DNA of 64,000 bases from assembly GCA_040386775.1 (NCBI GenBank), contig JAZKEU010000016.1, forward strand, positions 13,801 to 77,800, read 5' to 3'. The DNA comes from Bdellovibrionota bacterium (GTDB lineage Bacteria; Bdellovibrionota; Bdellovibrionia; Bdellovibrionales; JAEYZS01). Shown in pieces: positions 46,170 through 55,126 of this stretch. Within the stretch, counting starts at the first letter, position 1, and the number at the start of each line of letters is the position of its first letter. Under the pieces are notes generated by a model. It did no database searches, was not told the origin of the DNA, and saw only the letters and a program-made list of their open reading frames with translations. The position numbers were made by a program, and so were the translations under genes.

Positions 46170-47441
46170 TCACTTTGTAGATTTCACCTCAGCCACCACT
46201 TCGCCTTTGAAGAGTTGAATGCTGATTTCATCACCTTTTTTTAATTTTTTTACATCTTTTATAATATTGTCTTTATCATTTTTCACGATAGCGTAACCAC
46301 GATCCAACACTTTTAGTGGACTTAAAGAATCTAAAACGGAAGCCCATCTGATGAACAACTGTCTTTTGAAAGTGATATTCTTTTGAATCGCGTTTTGCGC
46401 TCTCCCGGAAAGATCATCCAGTTTGAGCATAAGATCTTGAAGTTTTCTTTTTGGATCTACAAGTTGTCTCTGCGCGTGGAAGAGCTTTTGTTTTTCCATT
46501 TGAATTTTTTTATTCATCGAGTTTCTCAATGCTTTAAACTGCATTGAAATTCCACCCATAAGGTCCGCAGCATTTCTAGAAATCAATTCTGCCGCTGCAG
46601 ATGGTGTCGGTGCTCTCAAATCGGCAACAAAGTCAGCAATCGTAAAGTCCACTTCATGCCCCACAGCCGAAACCGTTGGAATTACCGATGCAGCAATGGC
46701 TCTCACCACAGCCTCTTCGTTAAAGGCCCAGAGATCTTCGATGGAACCTCCACCCCGACCTACGATCATCACATCAAAATTTCCGATTTTATTTGCTATT
46801 TGAATGGCTGCAACAATTTCCTTTTGAGCTTGAATGCCTTGTACTGCACAAGGGAAAATTGTAACTTCGAGATTCTTCATTCTTCTTCCGAGAACATTAA
46901 GCATATCTCTGATTGCCGCTCCTGTTGGAGAAGTCACGATGGCTACTCTTTGCGAGTGTTCTGGGATTTTTCTTTTTCTAGCTTGATCGAAAAGACCTTC
47001 TTTTTGAAGCTTGGCTTTAAGTTGTTCGAAAGCTATCTGCAAAGCTCCGGCGCCAACAGGCTCCATCACTTCGCACATGATTTGGTACGAACCGCGCGGC
47101 TCATACACTGTCACCTTACCGCGAACCAGAACTTCCATTCCGTCTGCAGGTTTAAATTTCACGTGGCGGTTAAAACCCTTGAACATCACTGCGCTGATTT
47201 GGGCTTTATCATCTTTTAGGCTGAAATAAAAATGTCCTGAAGAGTGAGGTTTGAAGTTTGAGATTTCACCCTTGATCCAAATCATAGGGAATTCACCTTC
47301 AAGTTGATCCTTGATGGCGCGATTCAGTTCATTAACGGAGTAGACTTTAGATTCCTCTGTCTCCTCGACAACCTCATCTGCGAGCTCTTCGCCCGGCTCA
47401 ACGTTAAACATTAATTGATTTAAATTAGACATATCTGACAT
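46170..47441 (-). CDS. xseA: Exodeoxyribonuclease VII large subunit
   Basis: The 423-residue protein has the OB-fold (WIKGEISNFKPHSSGHFYFS), the catalytic core (VAIVTSPTGAAIRDML, GRGGGSIEDLWAFN, SAVGHEVDFTIADFVADLRAPTPSAAA) and the helical C-terminal region that binds XseB. About 30 acidic residues precede the OB-fold, longer than usual. It heads the xseA-xseB-ispA-tlyA-patatin-like run. Confidence 0.95.
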   Translation of the reverse strand: MSDMSNLNQLMFNVEPGEELADEVVEETEESKVYSVNELNRAIKDQLEGEFPMIWIKGEISNFKPHSSGHFYFSLKDDKAQISAVMFKGFNRHVKFKPADGMEVLVRGKVTVYEPRGSYQIMCEVMEPVGAGALQIAFEQLKAKLQKEGLFDQARKRKIPEHSQRVAIVTSPTGAAIRDMLNVLGRRMKNLEVTIFPCAVQGIQAQKEIVAAIQIANKIGNFDVMIVGRGGGSIEDLWAFNEEAVVRAIAASVIPTVSAVGHEVDFTIADFVADLRAPTPSAAAELISRNAADLMGGISMQFKALRNSMNKKIQMEKQKLFHAQRQLVDPKRKLQDLMLKLDDLSGRAQNAIQKNITFKRQLFIRWASVLDSLSPLKVLDRGYAIVKNDKDNIIKDVKKLKKGDEISIQLFKGEVVAEVKSTK

Positions 47442-47482
47442 CGGACATGAAAGTATTTACAGAGCGAGGGAGTGTCAATTAC

Positions 47483-47660
47483 AAAAAAAAAGATGGCCTG
47501 CAGTTATCTAGAATAACGACCCGTTTTAAAAAAGTGGTAGGCTGTGTAGCGACTTTAGGCTTCTCAATACAAGTTGAGCTTGCTCACCATCGCTAAGAAC
47601 TGCCCCCTATATTATTAAATCTTGTAGGGTCGTTTATTGCTATAACAACAAACCATCTAA
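47483..47660 (-). ncRNA. ssrS: 6S RNA
   Basis: On the minus strand the central part reads GGTGAGCAAGCTC, then GAGAAGCCTAAAGTCGC followed by TACACA, closely matching E. coli 6S RNA (GGTGAGCATGCTC, GAGAAGCCTTAAAACTGCG). The flanks pair as a long rod: AGATGG (5' end) with CCATCT (3' end), then GTTAT with ATAAC, and AACGACCC with GGGTCGTT, leaving the central bubble. A T-run follows the last CCATCT. A TATTAT -10 element precedes the 5' end. 6S RNA mimics an open promoter and binds housekeeping RNA polymerase in stationary phase. Length about 178 nt, normal for the family. Ends are approximate. Confidence 0.92.
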
Positions 47661-47667
47661 TAACACT

Positions 47668-47695
47668 ATAATACCACCGATTCTCGGACAGACAA
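47668..47695 (-). promoter_or_regulatory. Sigma-70-type promoter of 6S RNA
   Basis: On the minus strand a -35-like TTGTCT (47690-47695) and a -10 TATTAT (47668-47673) are separated by 16 nt. The predicted start, about 47660, coincides with the base of the 6S closing stem. Confidence 0.65.
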
Positions 47696-47812
47696 ATAAA
47701 ACTATTTGTGAAAACGCAAAAATATTTCTTATGGCGATTTATACATTTTTAGAGAGGAAAATCCTTATATGTGACAAGATGTAGCTAATAGTCGAGCGTT
47801 GACTTATCGAAA

Positions 47813-47842
47813 AAAATTATTTTCTTGCCAAAGATTTTTGGC
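47813..47842 (-). terminator. Probable terminator of the 73-residue membrane protein gene
   Basis: On the minus strand GCCAAA-AATC-TTTGGC (47827-47842) is followed by AAGAAAATAATTTTTTTC. The stem is only 6 bp but the T-run is good. The position, about 30 nt after the stop, fits. Confidence 0.55.
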
Positions 47843-47870
47843 TCATAACTTGCTAAGGAGCTTTAGATCA

Positions 47871-48092
47871 CTAAAGATTGGTGTACCAAATGTTTTGCAG
47901 AGACCAAACAGAACCTATAATCAGGCAAACGAAACCTAAATATCTATGGCTTACAAAGTTTGCGTGAAGATTTTTTGGCAATCGCTCTTCTGCCAATTTC
48001 ATGAAAAATTCTGAATTCAAAACAAGCGTCATGATCAGGCCATAGCCAAAAACGAAATAAGGAAAAATCATATCGAGTTCTTTGTGTGTCAT
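47871..48092 (-). CDS. Small two-helix membrane protein of unknown function
   Basis: The 73-residue protein has two hydrophobic segments (MIFPYFVFGYGLIMTLVLNS and YLGFVCLIIGSVWSLQNIW) separated by a charged loop. No family is recognised. It is preceded by another small secreted orphan on the same strand and followed by a plausible terminator. Confidence 0.6.
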   Translation of the reverse strand: MTHKELDMIFPYFVFGYGLIMTLVLNSEFFMKLAEERLPKNLHANFVSHRYLGFVCLIIGSVWSLQNIWYTNL

Positions 48093-48134
48093 ACATATTT
48101 ATCGGGTTTTTGCGGATTGTCTTTATAGGAGGAC

Positions 48135-48464
48135 TTATTTTGAACCGCGACTTGCAGGGCTTAAATTATCTTCCCCAACCTCAATAAAATCTCCAGCCCT
48201 TCCGCCCGCTTTGACTTCCTTAAATCCTCCCGCTGGTCTTCTTGATTTAATGGGTCCAGCTTTGCGTTTTGGAGCTTCGTGGATCGACAAAACAGGAATT
48301 GCCGGTTGAGCGGTGGGTATTTTGGGCTGTACTAATAACCCATCATTATGAATGTAATCGTCGTTATAGTAAGAGCCGTCGTTATGGGATTGCCCTCGCA
48401 CGTTGGATTGTGCTCCCGATGAGATGGAATATAAAAATATGAATATCGAAACAATGATCTTCAT
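48135..48464 (-). CDS. Small secreted protein of unknown function
   Basis: The 109-residue product has a signal peptide (MKIIVSIFIFLYSISSGAQS), a short Asn/Asp/Tyr/His-rich stretch (SHNDGSYYNDDYIHNDG), then a Pro/Lys/Arg/Gly-rich tail (APKRKAGPIKSRRPAGG). It is probably disordered. A GTG six bases upstream is possible; the ATG is chosen though no strong Shine-Dalgarno is seen. The Asp/His-rich stretch could bind metal, which is a guess. Confidence 0.6.
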   Translation of the reverse strand: MKIIVSIFIFLYSISSGAQSNVRGQSHNDGSYYNDDYIHNDGLLVQPKIPTAQPAIPVLSIHEAPKRKAGPIKSRRPAGGFKEVKAGGRAGDFIEVGEDNLSPASRGSK

Positions 48465-48557
48465 AATCACTTATCGGCTGGAAATCTCAAAACTAGACTA
48501 TGGGTAACTGGGCTATAGTTGAAATATTAATTGTCTCATTATGAGACACTTCCAAGA

Positions 48558-49661
48558 TCAGTAGATACTAGAAAGAAGGAGGTCTATCTCCTCCATGGCA
48601 TCAATAGCAATAAAAATTTCCGTATAAAGAATTATGAGATGGGCCTGCAAGGCATATGTTATTTCCACTTGCTCACCTGCATCGCATTTGGTGGTGATGG
48701 GCTTTAGCTCTTCAATACTATCCAATCCAAACGTAAGAACCATAGGATGTAATGCTCTTTCTAGATTTAAAACAATTCTCTCATTGATAATTTTTTTATC
48801 TAAAAGCCATTTTTTATTTTCACGCAGGGCTTTTGTATAAATTTGATAGAGAGACTGCCCCAACAAAGACATCTCCGCAATGTTCTTACAAAGCTCCGCT
48901 TGCTCCTCTTCTTTTAATTTTCCAACCATAGAGGAATATTTTTTAATAACCTCTGTATTGGCGGCCAAGAAACCTCGTTGAAAATTATTGCTGAGTGGTT
49001 CAAATCCACCCTTTAAAGTTTTGGTTAAGATTGAAAAGCTACTTGTAATTACGGTTTGAATTGTAATCGCGTTTTTTTCTCCAAAATCCAGAGCATGCAA
49101 ATATTCGTGCAACATAACGCCTAAGATTTCTTTATATAAAGAATCCTGAGGAATGGTTTTTAGTTGATAAAAGCTAATGCAAATGGGACTACCAATCTTA
49201 AACTCTTTGATCGACGCATAACCATGGGGTTTGTCCTGAGATGCGCATGGTCCGTCTTTTTTGATTATAATTTCTGAGGCCTTGACGATTTTTTCGAAAG
49301 CACGCCTTAAGGGCGCCGGTCTTTCTTTCATCGAATACATCTCATGGTCTTCGATTTCTTTATCGATTTGGGCTCTCTCTTCTTCGGGGACTAACTCTGT
49401 AAGTTTATTTTTGAAAGCGCGTAGTAGAATTTTTTTTTCTTTGTTTGAAACACTCTCTATAAAATAGAGATCTAAAATAGAATTTACCGCTTTTGGAAGA
49501 TCTTCTATTACCTCAAGGTAGGTATCCTCGATTTCTTTATCCGTACTGAATACGGTATTGCCACCGCCGCTATCTTGGCCGCCCTGAACTACGCTTTTAT
49601 TTTCCGTTTTTGAGCAGGAAATTATGGTGATTGAGAATAACAATAAAACTAAATATTTCAT
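48558..49661 (-). CDS. Lipoprotein with HExxH metallopeptidase-like motif
   Basis: The 367-residue lipoprotein (lipobox IISCSK) contains MLHEYLHALDFGEKNA: H185, E186 and H189 form HExxH, and E195 or a later acidic residue could be the third ligand. Flanking sequence does not match a family I recognise. It is probably an outer-membrane-tethered zincin. Its start overlaps the stop of the preceding lipoprotein gene by 4 nt, so the two are co-expressed and may form a pair. Confidence 0.8.
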   Translation of the reverse strand: MKYLVLLLFSITIISCSKTENKSVVQGGQDSGGGNTVFSTDKEIEDTYLEVIEDLPKAVNSILDLYFIESVSNKEKKILLRAFKNKLTELVPEEERAQIDKEIEDHEMYSMKERPAPLRRAFEKIVKASEIIIKKDGPCASQDKPHGYASIKEFKIGSPICISFYQLKTIPQDSLYKEILGVMLHEYLHALDFGEKNAITIQTVITSSFSILTKTLKGGFEPLSNNFQRGFLAANTEVIKKYSSMVGKLKEEEQAELCKNIAEMSLLGQSLYQIYTKALRENKKWLLDKKIINERIVLNLERALHPMVLTFGLDSIEELKPITTKCDAGEQVEITYALQAHLIILYTEIFIAIDAMEEIDLLLSSIY

Positions 49662-50755
49662 TTTTTATCCTCTGTGCCGTTTGAAAAATACATTTTAAAA
49701 AGATTGGTGTCCTTTTGTTTATGCAGCTCAATGGTTTTTCTAAAGGATTCCATTCCGATTAATATCGAATCGATATCTCCCTTATCCAGAGTTTCAGCTA
49801 CTGGATTTTCACAAAAACCATAATAGTCACTCGAGGCTGCTCCCAGTTGAGTTTCAACAAAAATCTTTTGAGCATACAGGCAATAAGAACTGCGTTGAGC
49901 AGGGTTGATATCGTAATTGTAGCAATCAGGACTTTTATTTATACGCGCTAATTTTAATTCATATTTTAAAATATTTATATCCATCTTATAGGAATACACT
50001 CTCTTTGCTTCCATTAACGAACACAGCTCAACTTTGTCTGGAGATGTGAGTGGAGTTTTTCGAATCAAAGATTCTATCTTGCTGGCAAGAGATTCCATAT
50101 CGTCATAATTATAATACTCAGCCAAGAGGCCACCATCACTCTCTAAAATAGAAGCAATGATGTTATACAGCGGTTTTAAATTTTGTATAAAAAGATCGGT
50201 CAGCAACCTGGACTCTTCCGCGTTCAAACCCAATTCTAAAAGATGTGCGGACAACAATTGCACACTCATTTTTTCTCTTACGATTTCTATGGACTTGCTG
50301 CTCAAATGATCTTCAGGGGCAAATTCTTTATCCGCTAAAATTTCTAGGTACGTTTTTGAATGGTCTTTCTTTGCGAGATTAACTTTATCCATGTAATGTT
50401 GCATTCCGAAGAGCAGACGGTTTATTTCTGTATCGTCGTACTCGTTCTCATCGAACTCCACATTGTTTATTAAGGCTGTTCGTCCTTTTTCCAATAGTGA
50501 CTTCAAATTCCCATCGCTTACCGATTGAATGAAAGATTCCGAAAATAGCATGGCATACATTGCGCGAATATCTTCTTTGGCTATATGAAATATCAGCGCG
50601 ATGTCATCCAAAGAATTCTTTTTTTCCGCGGCGATTGTGGCCTCTGAATCTATCACTTTTGTATTTGTTGTCTTAGAGCACGAAATAAAAAACACCGAAA
50701 TCAATCCGGAGATCAAAATAATTTGAACTGAATTTCTTAATGATCTTAAAAGCAT
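49658..50755 (-). CDS. Lipoprotein of unknown function, partner of the HExxH lipoprotein
   Basis: The 365-residue lipoprotein (lipobox FISCSK) is helical and acidic, with no recognised domain. It shares with its downstream partner the -SCSKT lipobox context and similar length, and the two overlap by ATGA. No Shine-Dalgarno is visible before the ATG. A sigma-54-like site sits so close upstream that the start codon would be nearly at the transcript's 5' end. Confidence 0.75.
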   Translation of the reverse strand: MLLRSLRNSVQIILISGLISVFFISCSKTTNTKVIDSEATIAAEKKNSLDDIALIFHIAKEDIRAMYAMLFSESFIQSVSDGNLKSLLEKGRTALINNVEFDENEYDDTEINRLLFGMQHYMDKVNLAKKDHSKTYLEILADKEFAPEDHLSSKSIEIVREKMSVQLLSAHLLELGLNAEESRLLTDLFIQNLKPLYNIIASILESDGGLLAEYYNYDDMESLASKIESLIRKTPLTSPDKVELCSLMEAKRVYSYKMDINILKYELKLARINKSPDCYNYDINPAQRSSYCLYAQKIFVETQLGAASSDYYGFCENPVAETLDKGDIDSILIGMESFRKTIELHKQKDTNLFKMYFSNGTEDKK

Positions 50756-50766
50756 AAAGGTCTTTA

Positions 50767-50782
50767 TGCATCTCCGATGCCA
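50767..50782 (-). promoter_or_regulatory. Sigma-54-like promoter upstream of the lipoprotein pair
   Basis: On the minus strand TGGCATCGGAGATGCA has GG and GC separated by exactly 10 nt and matches TGGCAY at -24 and TGCA at -12. The predicted start is at about 50756, leaving almost no leader before the ATG at 50755, which argues against it or implies a leaderless message. Confidence 0.3.
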
Positions 50783-51034
50783 GCTAAAAATCCTTCATTT
50801 CAAATGTATTCCATTTAAAGCAACGGCAGAGCGCTAAAAAGGAAAACCTTACATAAAAGATGTTTAAAATCGTCACCTTAGCTCATAACGAAAAGGACTT
50901 TTTTGGTCCAGAAAAGCTTTGAATCTATTTAGCTTCTAGAGCTTCGAGTATATGATTGAAGGAGGTCGAATATTTTATTTATCAAAGACTTAAGTCTGGC
51001 TCATTTTGAGCCGATATATATTTTGAGGTTCAAT

Positions 51035-52339
51035 ATGAAATTTTATATTTTGGTTTTAGTATTAGTAATTATTAATTTTGCAAATGGTTTTGTAAAAGCT
51101 GAAGAGAAAAAAAGCGACGATAGTGCGACGGCCCTCGCTGCTCTTTTAAGTAAAAATAATGACGATGCTTGTTCTGCCTACGGTGCACAATCTCAAGAAG
51201 TGAAATGGAATGATTCATCGATCCCCGCTATAGATGTCTGTCAAAATACGATTTCGTGTGCCAATGCTTACGAGGAATACACAGATGCTTCCACTAGTCA
51301 AAAAACTGAAAACAAAGACCTTCAAAAAGAAATTGATGAACTGAAAAATGACCTGCAAGAAGCGACCTCATCAAAGGCTGAAAAACTCAATGGGATTAAC
51401 GATGAAATTATAAAAGCCTCGCAAGCTTTGGAACAAACAAAGAGTGACTTAAACGAAGAATACATAAAGCACGACGAAGAAACTCAGAAGTTAGTCGATG
51501 AACTGGAATCAAAAAGTAAGGCCAAGGCAACTGAGCGCACTACCCTTATAACAACTAAAAAAGACCAGCTCGAAAGAAATGCGCTGCTATTACTTCAAGA
51601 ATCTTACAAAAAATGCCATAACGATTCGAAAGAATTCCATAAAAACTTAGTTGCGGAAAACAAGGCTATTGCAAGTGTCGGTAACACAGGAAAAAGCAAA
51701 CAATCTGCTAGATCAAATAAAAAGTTAAAAGAGGAAACGTATGCTAAATATAACGATTGCCTCAAGAGCGCCGCAAGCTCCGTGAATAATCAAAAAACAA
51801 CAACTCAGGAAGAAATGGCAGATCAACTTACAAAAATAAATACTGAGCTTGAGTCCATCAATAAAGAACTTGCCGTTTTGGTTCAAAAAACAAATCCTCA
51901 AAAACTAGCACAATTTACGCAAAGACAAACAACCGCCGAAAATATTTACAAACAAACCGCTGAACAAAAAGATCGCGAAAAAAAAACCATAGAAGAATCC
52001 ACACAGCAAAAGGTACAACTTTTAAGCCAGCAAATTGCAGCCAAAGAATCTGAACAAATTTCCATCAAAGACAAAAAAGCTAACACTGCAAATTCTGCAA
52101 AAGATAAACGGGCTAAGAAAGACAGAAAAGCTAAGGATGACGAGTCTGAAGACAGCGAACTGGTGGATAAACTCTATGGCGCTCAGGCGGCTTGCTGCAA
52201 TATGGCCGCACCCAAAGATAAGAGATTGATTGCTTTATTCCCACAAGTAGCAAAAAAAGTGAATCAAAAGACTCCGAGTCCAAATCTCTGCAATGACAAG
52301 CGGGTTAAGACTGGCAGCGGAAACTCGTCTAACAAATAA
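51035..52339 (+). CDS. Secreted coiled-coil protein of unknown function
   Basis: The 434-residue product has a signal peptide (MKFYILVLVLVIINFANGFVKA), a short cysteine-containing domain (DDACSAYGAQSQEVKW, DVCQNTISCANAYEEY), and then long Lys/Glu/Gln-rich coiled coils (about residues 90-370). A second Cys segment, AQAACCNMAAP, lies near the end. It is probably an elongated periplasmic protein. The ATG at 51035 is chosen with GAGG 6 nt upstream over a TTG four codons earlier. A small hairpin (GGCTCA/TGAGCC, 50998-51012) lies in its leader. Confidence 0.75.
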   Translation: MKFYILVLVLVIINFANGFVKAEEKKSDDSATALAALLSKNNDDACSAYGAQSQEVKWNDSSIPAIDVCQNTISCANAYEEYTDASTSQKTENKDLQKEIDELKNDLQEATSSKAEKLNGINDEIIKASQALEQTKSDLNEEYIKHDEETQKLVDELESKSKAKATERTTLITTKKDQLERNALLLLQESYKKCHNDSKEFHKNLVAENKAIASVGNTGKSKQSARSNKKLKEETYAKYNDCLKSAASSVNNQKTTTQEEMADQLTKINTELESINKELAVLVQKTNPQKLAQFTQRQTTAENIYKQTAEQKDREKKTIEESTQQKVQLLSQQIAAKESEQISIKDKKANTANSAKDKRAKKDRKAKDDESEDSELVDKLYGAQAACCNMAAPKDKRLIALFPQVAKKVNQKTPSPNLCNDKRVKTGSGNSSNK

Positions 52340-52423
52340 CCTCTCGGCGCACCGCTTCGAGTTTTCATTTAAAACAACGTAAACATACCTTTTTCATCTC
52401 ATAGGGGTTACACTTAAACCCTT

Positions 52424-55126
52424 ATGAGTAAACTAAAAAAACTGATCACCATTGCTATAGGCGGATTCTTCTTATTCATCGTTGCGATTGCTCTCTTTCT
52501 TGTCTACGTGACATCATCGCTCCCAAAGCTCGTTACGGTGCAAGATTACGAACCCCTTGTCGTAAGCGAAGTCTTTGATCGCAACAATCAGAAGATTGGT
52601 GAGTTCTTTAGAGAGCGTAGAACTATTGTATCCTACGACAAAATTCCCAAGAAAATGGTTGAAGCCTACATCGCCGCTGAAGACTCAAGTTTCTTTGAAC
52701 ACGGTGGAGTTAACTTCTTAGCAATTGGTCGCGCTTTCTTTGTAAACTTAAAAGCCGGAAGGACGGTTCAGGGTGGATCGACAATCACTCAGCAAACTGC
52801 AAAGACAATTCTTCTGTCTTCAGAGAAAACTTACATCAGAAAAATCAAAGACGTTTTGCTCGCTTACAAGATGGAAGAAAATCTTTCTAAGCAAGATATC
52901 TTGTATCTTTACTTGAACCAAATTTATTTGGGTCAAGGCGCTTATGGTGTAGCAGAAGCCGCAAAAGTTTATTACCGAAAAAATCTAGATCAATTAACGA
53001 TCGGCGAGATCGCAATGCTTGCGGGGCTACCTCAGGCTCCCTCTCGTTACTCTCCGGTTTACCAGCCTGTGAGAGCGAAAGAAAGACAGATCTATGTTCT
53101 CAATCGAATGGCTGAAGAAGGGTATATCACCAAAGATGAAGCCAAAAAAATCATTGCGGAGCCCGTCACAGTTTACATCCGAAAGAATTATACGGAAGAA
53201 GCTCCGTTCTTCTTGGAGACTGTAAGACAGCATCTTGTAAAAACTTTGGGTGAAGATCAGGTTTTAAATAAAGGCTTAAAAATTCATACGTCTCTTGATA
53301 TTGAACTGCAAAAGAAAGCTCAGCTCGATGTGCAGAATGGTTTAAGAGAACTCGACAAGCGCCAGGGTTATCGCGGTGCAGTTAAAAATATTGCAGATAC
53401 AAAAGAGGTTGCAGATTTTTTACTCAAAACCCGAAACGAACTTATCGATCAAAAATATCAAAAGCGCGTTATCAATGTCGATGGCACAACCGACGCCCCG
53501 GGCGCACTGAAGTTCGAAAAGGTTCCCGGTCAAAAAAATATTCCTGATTATCTTTCTCAAAATCAAATTGTGGAAGGAATTGTGATCAAGGTGGATGACG
53601 TTCTGGGATTGGTGCAGGTTCGTTTTGCGGAAAGCAAAGGGATCATCGATCTCGAGACCATGCTCTGGGCAAGAAAACCGAACCCTGAGGAAAACTACGC
53701 ACAAAATGACATCAAAATTCCTTCTGAAGCCTTGAAGCAAGGTGATATCGTTAAGGTGAAAATCGTTGGCGAAACCTTCTCTTCTTCTCGATTGAATGAA
53801 GACCTCGCAAAAAAGAAAAAAGCTCAAGGCAAGAATTATAAACCGCCTGATGATCTACCGGACTTCAAGCAGTACGCAAGACTTGAACTTGAGCAAGAGC
53901 CTCTCGTTGAAGGCTCTTTGATTTCTTTCGGTTTGAATTCAAAACATGTTTTAGCCCTTGTGGGTGGTTATGATTTTCAAAAATCAGAATTCAATCGCGC
54001 TCTTCAGGCTGCAAGACAATCTGGTTCATCTTTTAAACCTATCGTTTATGCCGCAGGCCTTGATCATGGTTTTGCACCCAACAGCGTGTTGATGGATGCG
54101 CCCGTAGTTTACGAAGAAGCCGTTGAAGGGTCTGAAGGCCAAGCCAACATGGATGAAGTTAAAAAATGGAAGCCTGGCAACTATGATTCTAAATTCGGCG
54201 GAGACATTCTACTTAGAACGGCATTGATTAAATCAAAAAATATTCCAACAATTAAAATTTTAGAAAAAGTCGGCGTTAACAGCGTCGCAACTTATGCTCG
54301 GAGACTTGGAATATTTAGTCCACTAAATCTAGATCTTTCTATTGGCCTCGGGTCTAGCGGTACTACTCTATATGAAATGACAAAGGTCTATGCCACTTTT
54401 GCCAACCAAGGAATGAGATTTAAACCTGTATTCATTTTGTATGTTCAAAGTCAAAGCGGACAAAACTTATTAGAAAACGTAACCCTTGATGCAAGATTTG
54501 AGAGCGAGCTCAGACAAATCGATGATAACTTCGAAGCAGAAAGACAAACTGCTCTTCCGATCTTAAAAGGGAGCGACGAAGCCGCAAAGAAAAGAATCCA
54601 ACCGATTTATTTTGATAATCCAGACCAACTTATATCTCCCCAAACTTCTTACCTTATGAACAGTCTCTTAACGGGCGTTATCGCGGAACCTGGTGGAACC
54701 GGTGGCGCCGCGAGATCTCTTGGAAAAATTGTTGCGGGTAAAACAGGAACCACTAACGGTTACTACGATGCTTGGTTTATCGGATACACTCCGCAAATCG
54801 CAACTGGCGTTTGGGTAGGATTTGATAACGAAAAAACTTTGGGCAAAGGTGAAACTGGCGGTCGCGCGGCACTTCCTATTTGGATCAACTACATGCATGC
54901 AGCGCTGAAAGATTTTCCATCAAAACCTTTTGATGTTCCACAAGGAATTGTATTTGTATCTATTGATAGTGAAACAGGCAAGCTCGCATCTAGCAATTCT
55001 GGAACCGTCATTCGCCAAGCATTCTTAGAGGGGACTGAGCCATCGGCTCAAGCCAACAGTGGAACTCAAAGCCCTGCTGGGCAGGACGAGAGAACTGACT
55101 TCTTTAAAGAGGACCTCAATGAATGA
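52424..55126 (+). CDS. mrcA: Class A penicillin-binding protein 1A
   Basis: The 900-residue bifunctional enzyme has one N-terminal membrane segment, a GT51 domain ([39 protein letters not shown]) and a transpeptidase domain. S535 and K538 form SxxK in [13 protein letters not shown] is in [10 protein letters not shown], and KTG is at 773-775. An insertion between the domains (about 330-490) matches the OB-like domain of PBP1A. It polymerises and cross-links peptidoglycan. The stop overlaps the uvrA start by 8 nt. Confidence 0.95.
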   Translation: MSKLKKLITIAIGGFFLFIVAIALFLVYVTSSLPKLVTVQDYEPLVVSEVFDRNNQKIGEFFRERRTIVSYDKIPKKMVEAYIAAEDSSFFEHGGVNFLAIGRAFFVNLKAGRTVQGGSTITQQTAKTILLSSEKTYIRKIKDVLLAYKMEENLSKQDILYLYLNQIYLGQGAYGVAEAAKVYYRKNLDQLTIGEIAMLAGLPQAPSRYSPVYQPVRAKERQIYVLNRMAEEGYITKDEAKKIIAEPVTVYIRKNYTEEAPFFLETVRQHLVKTLGEDQVLNKGLKIHTSLDIELQKKAQLDVQNGLRELDKRQGYRGAVKNIADTKEVADFLLKTRNELIDQKYQKRVINVDGTTDAPGALKFEKVPGQKNIPDYLSQNQIVEGIVIKVDDVLGLVQVRFAESKGIIDLETMLWARKPNPEENYAQNDIKIPSEALKQGDIVKVKIVGETFSSSRLNEDLAKKKKAQGKNYKPPDDLPDFKQYARLELEQEPLVEGSLISFGLNSKHVLALVGGYDFQKSEFNRALQAARQSGSSFKPIVYAAGLDHGFAPNSVLMDAPVVYEEAVEGSEGQANMDEVKKWKPGNYDSKFGGDILLRTALIKSKNIPTIKILEKVGVNSVATYARRLGIFSPLNLDLSIGLGSSGTTLYEMTKVYATFANQGMRFKPVFILYVQSQSGQNLLENVTLDARFESELRQIDDNFEAERQTALPILKGSDEAAKKRIQPIYFDNPDQLISPQTSYLMNSLLTGVIAEPGGTGGAARSLGKIVAGKTGTTNGYYDAWFIGYTPQIATGVWVGFDNEKTLGKGETGGRAALPIWINYMHAALKDFPSKPFDVPQGIVFVSIDSETGKLASSNSGTVIRQAFLEGTEPSAQANSGTQSPAGQDERTDFFKEDLNE

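Noticed and set aside
46656-47219. 187-codon plus-strand open frame inside xseA
   Set aside because: It is a shadow frame of a well-conserved gene; composition is His/Phe/Ser-rich and lacks any family signature.
50998-51012. Hairpin GGCTCA-TTT-TGAGCC in the leader of the coiled-coil gene
   Set aside because: Six base pairs without a T-run; too short to call a terminator or regulator.
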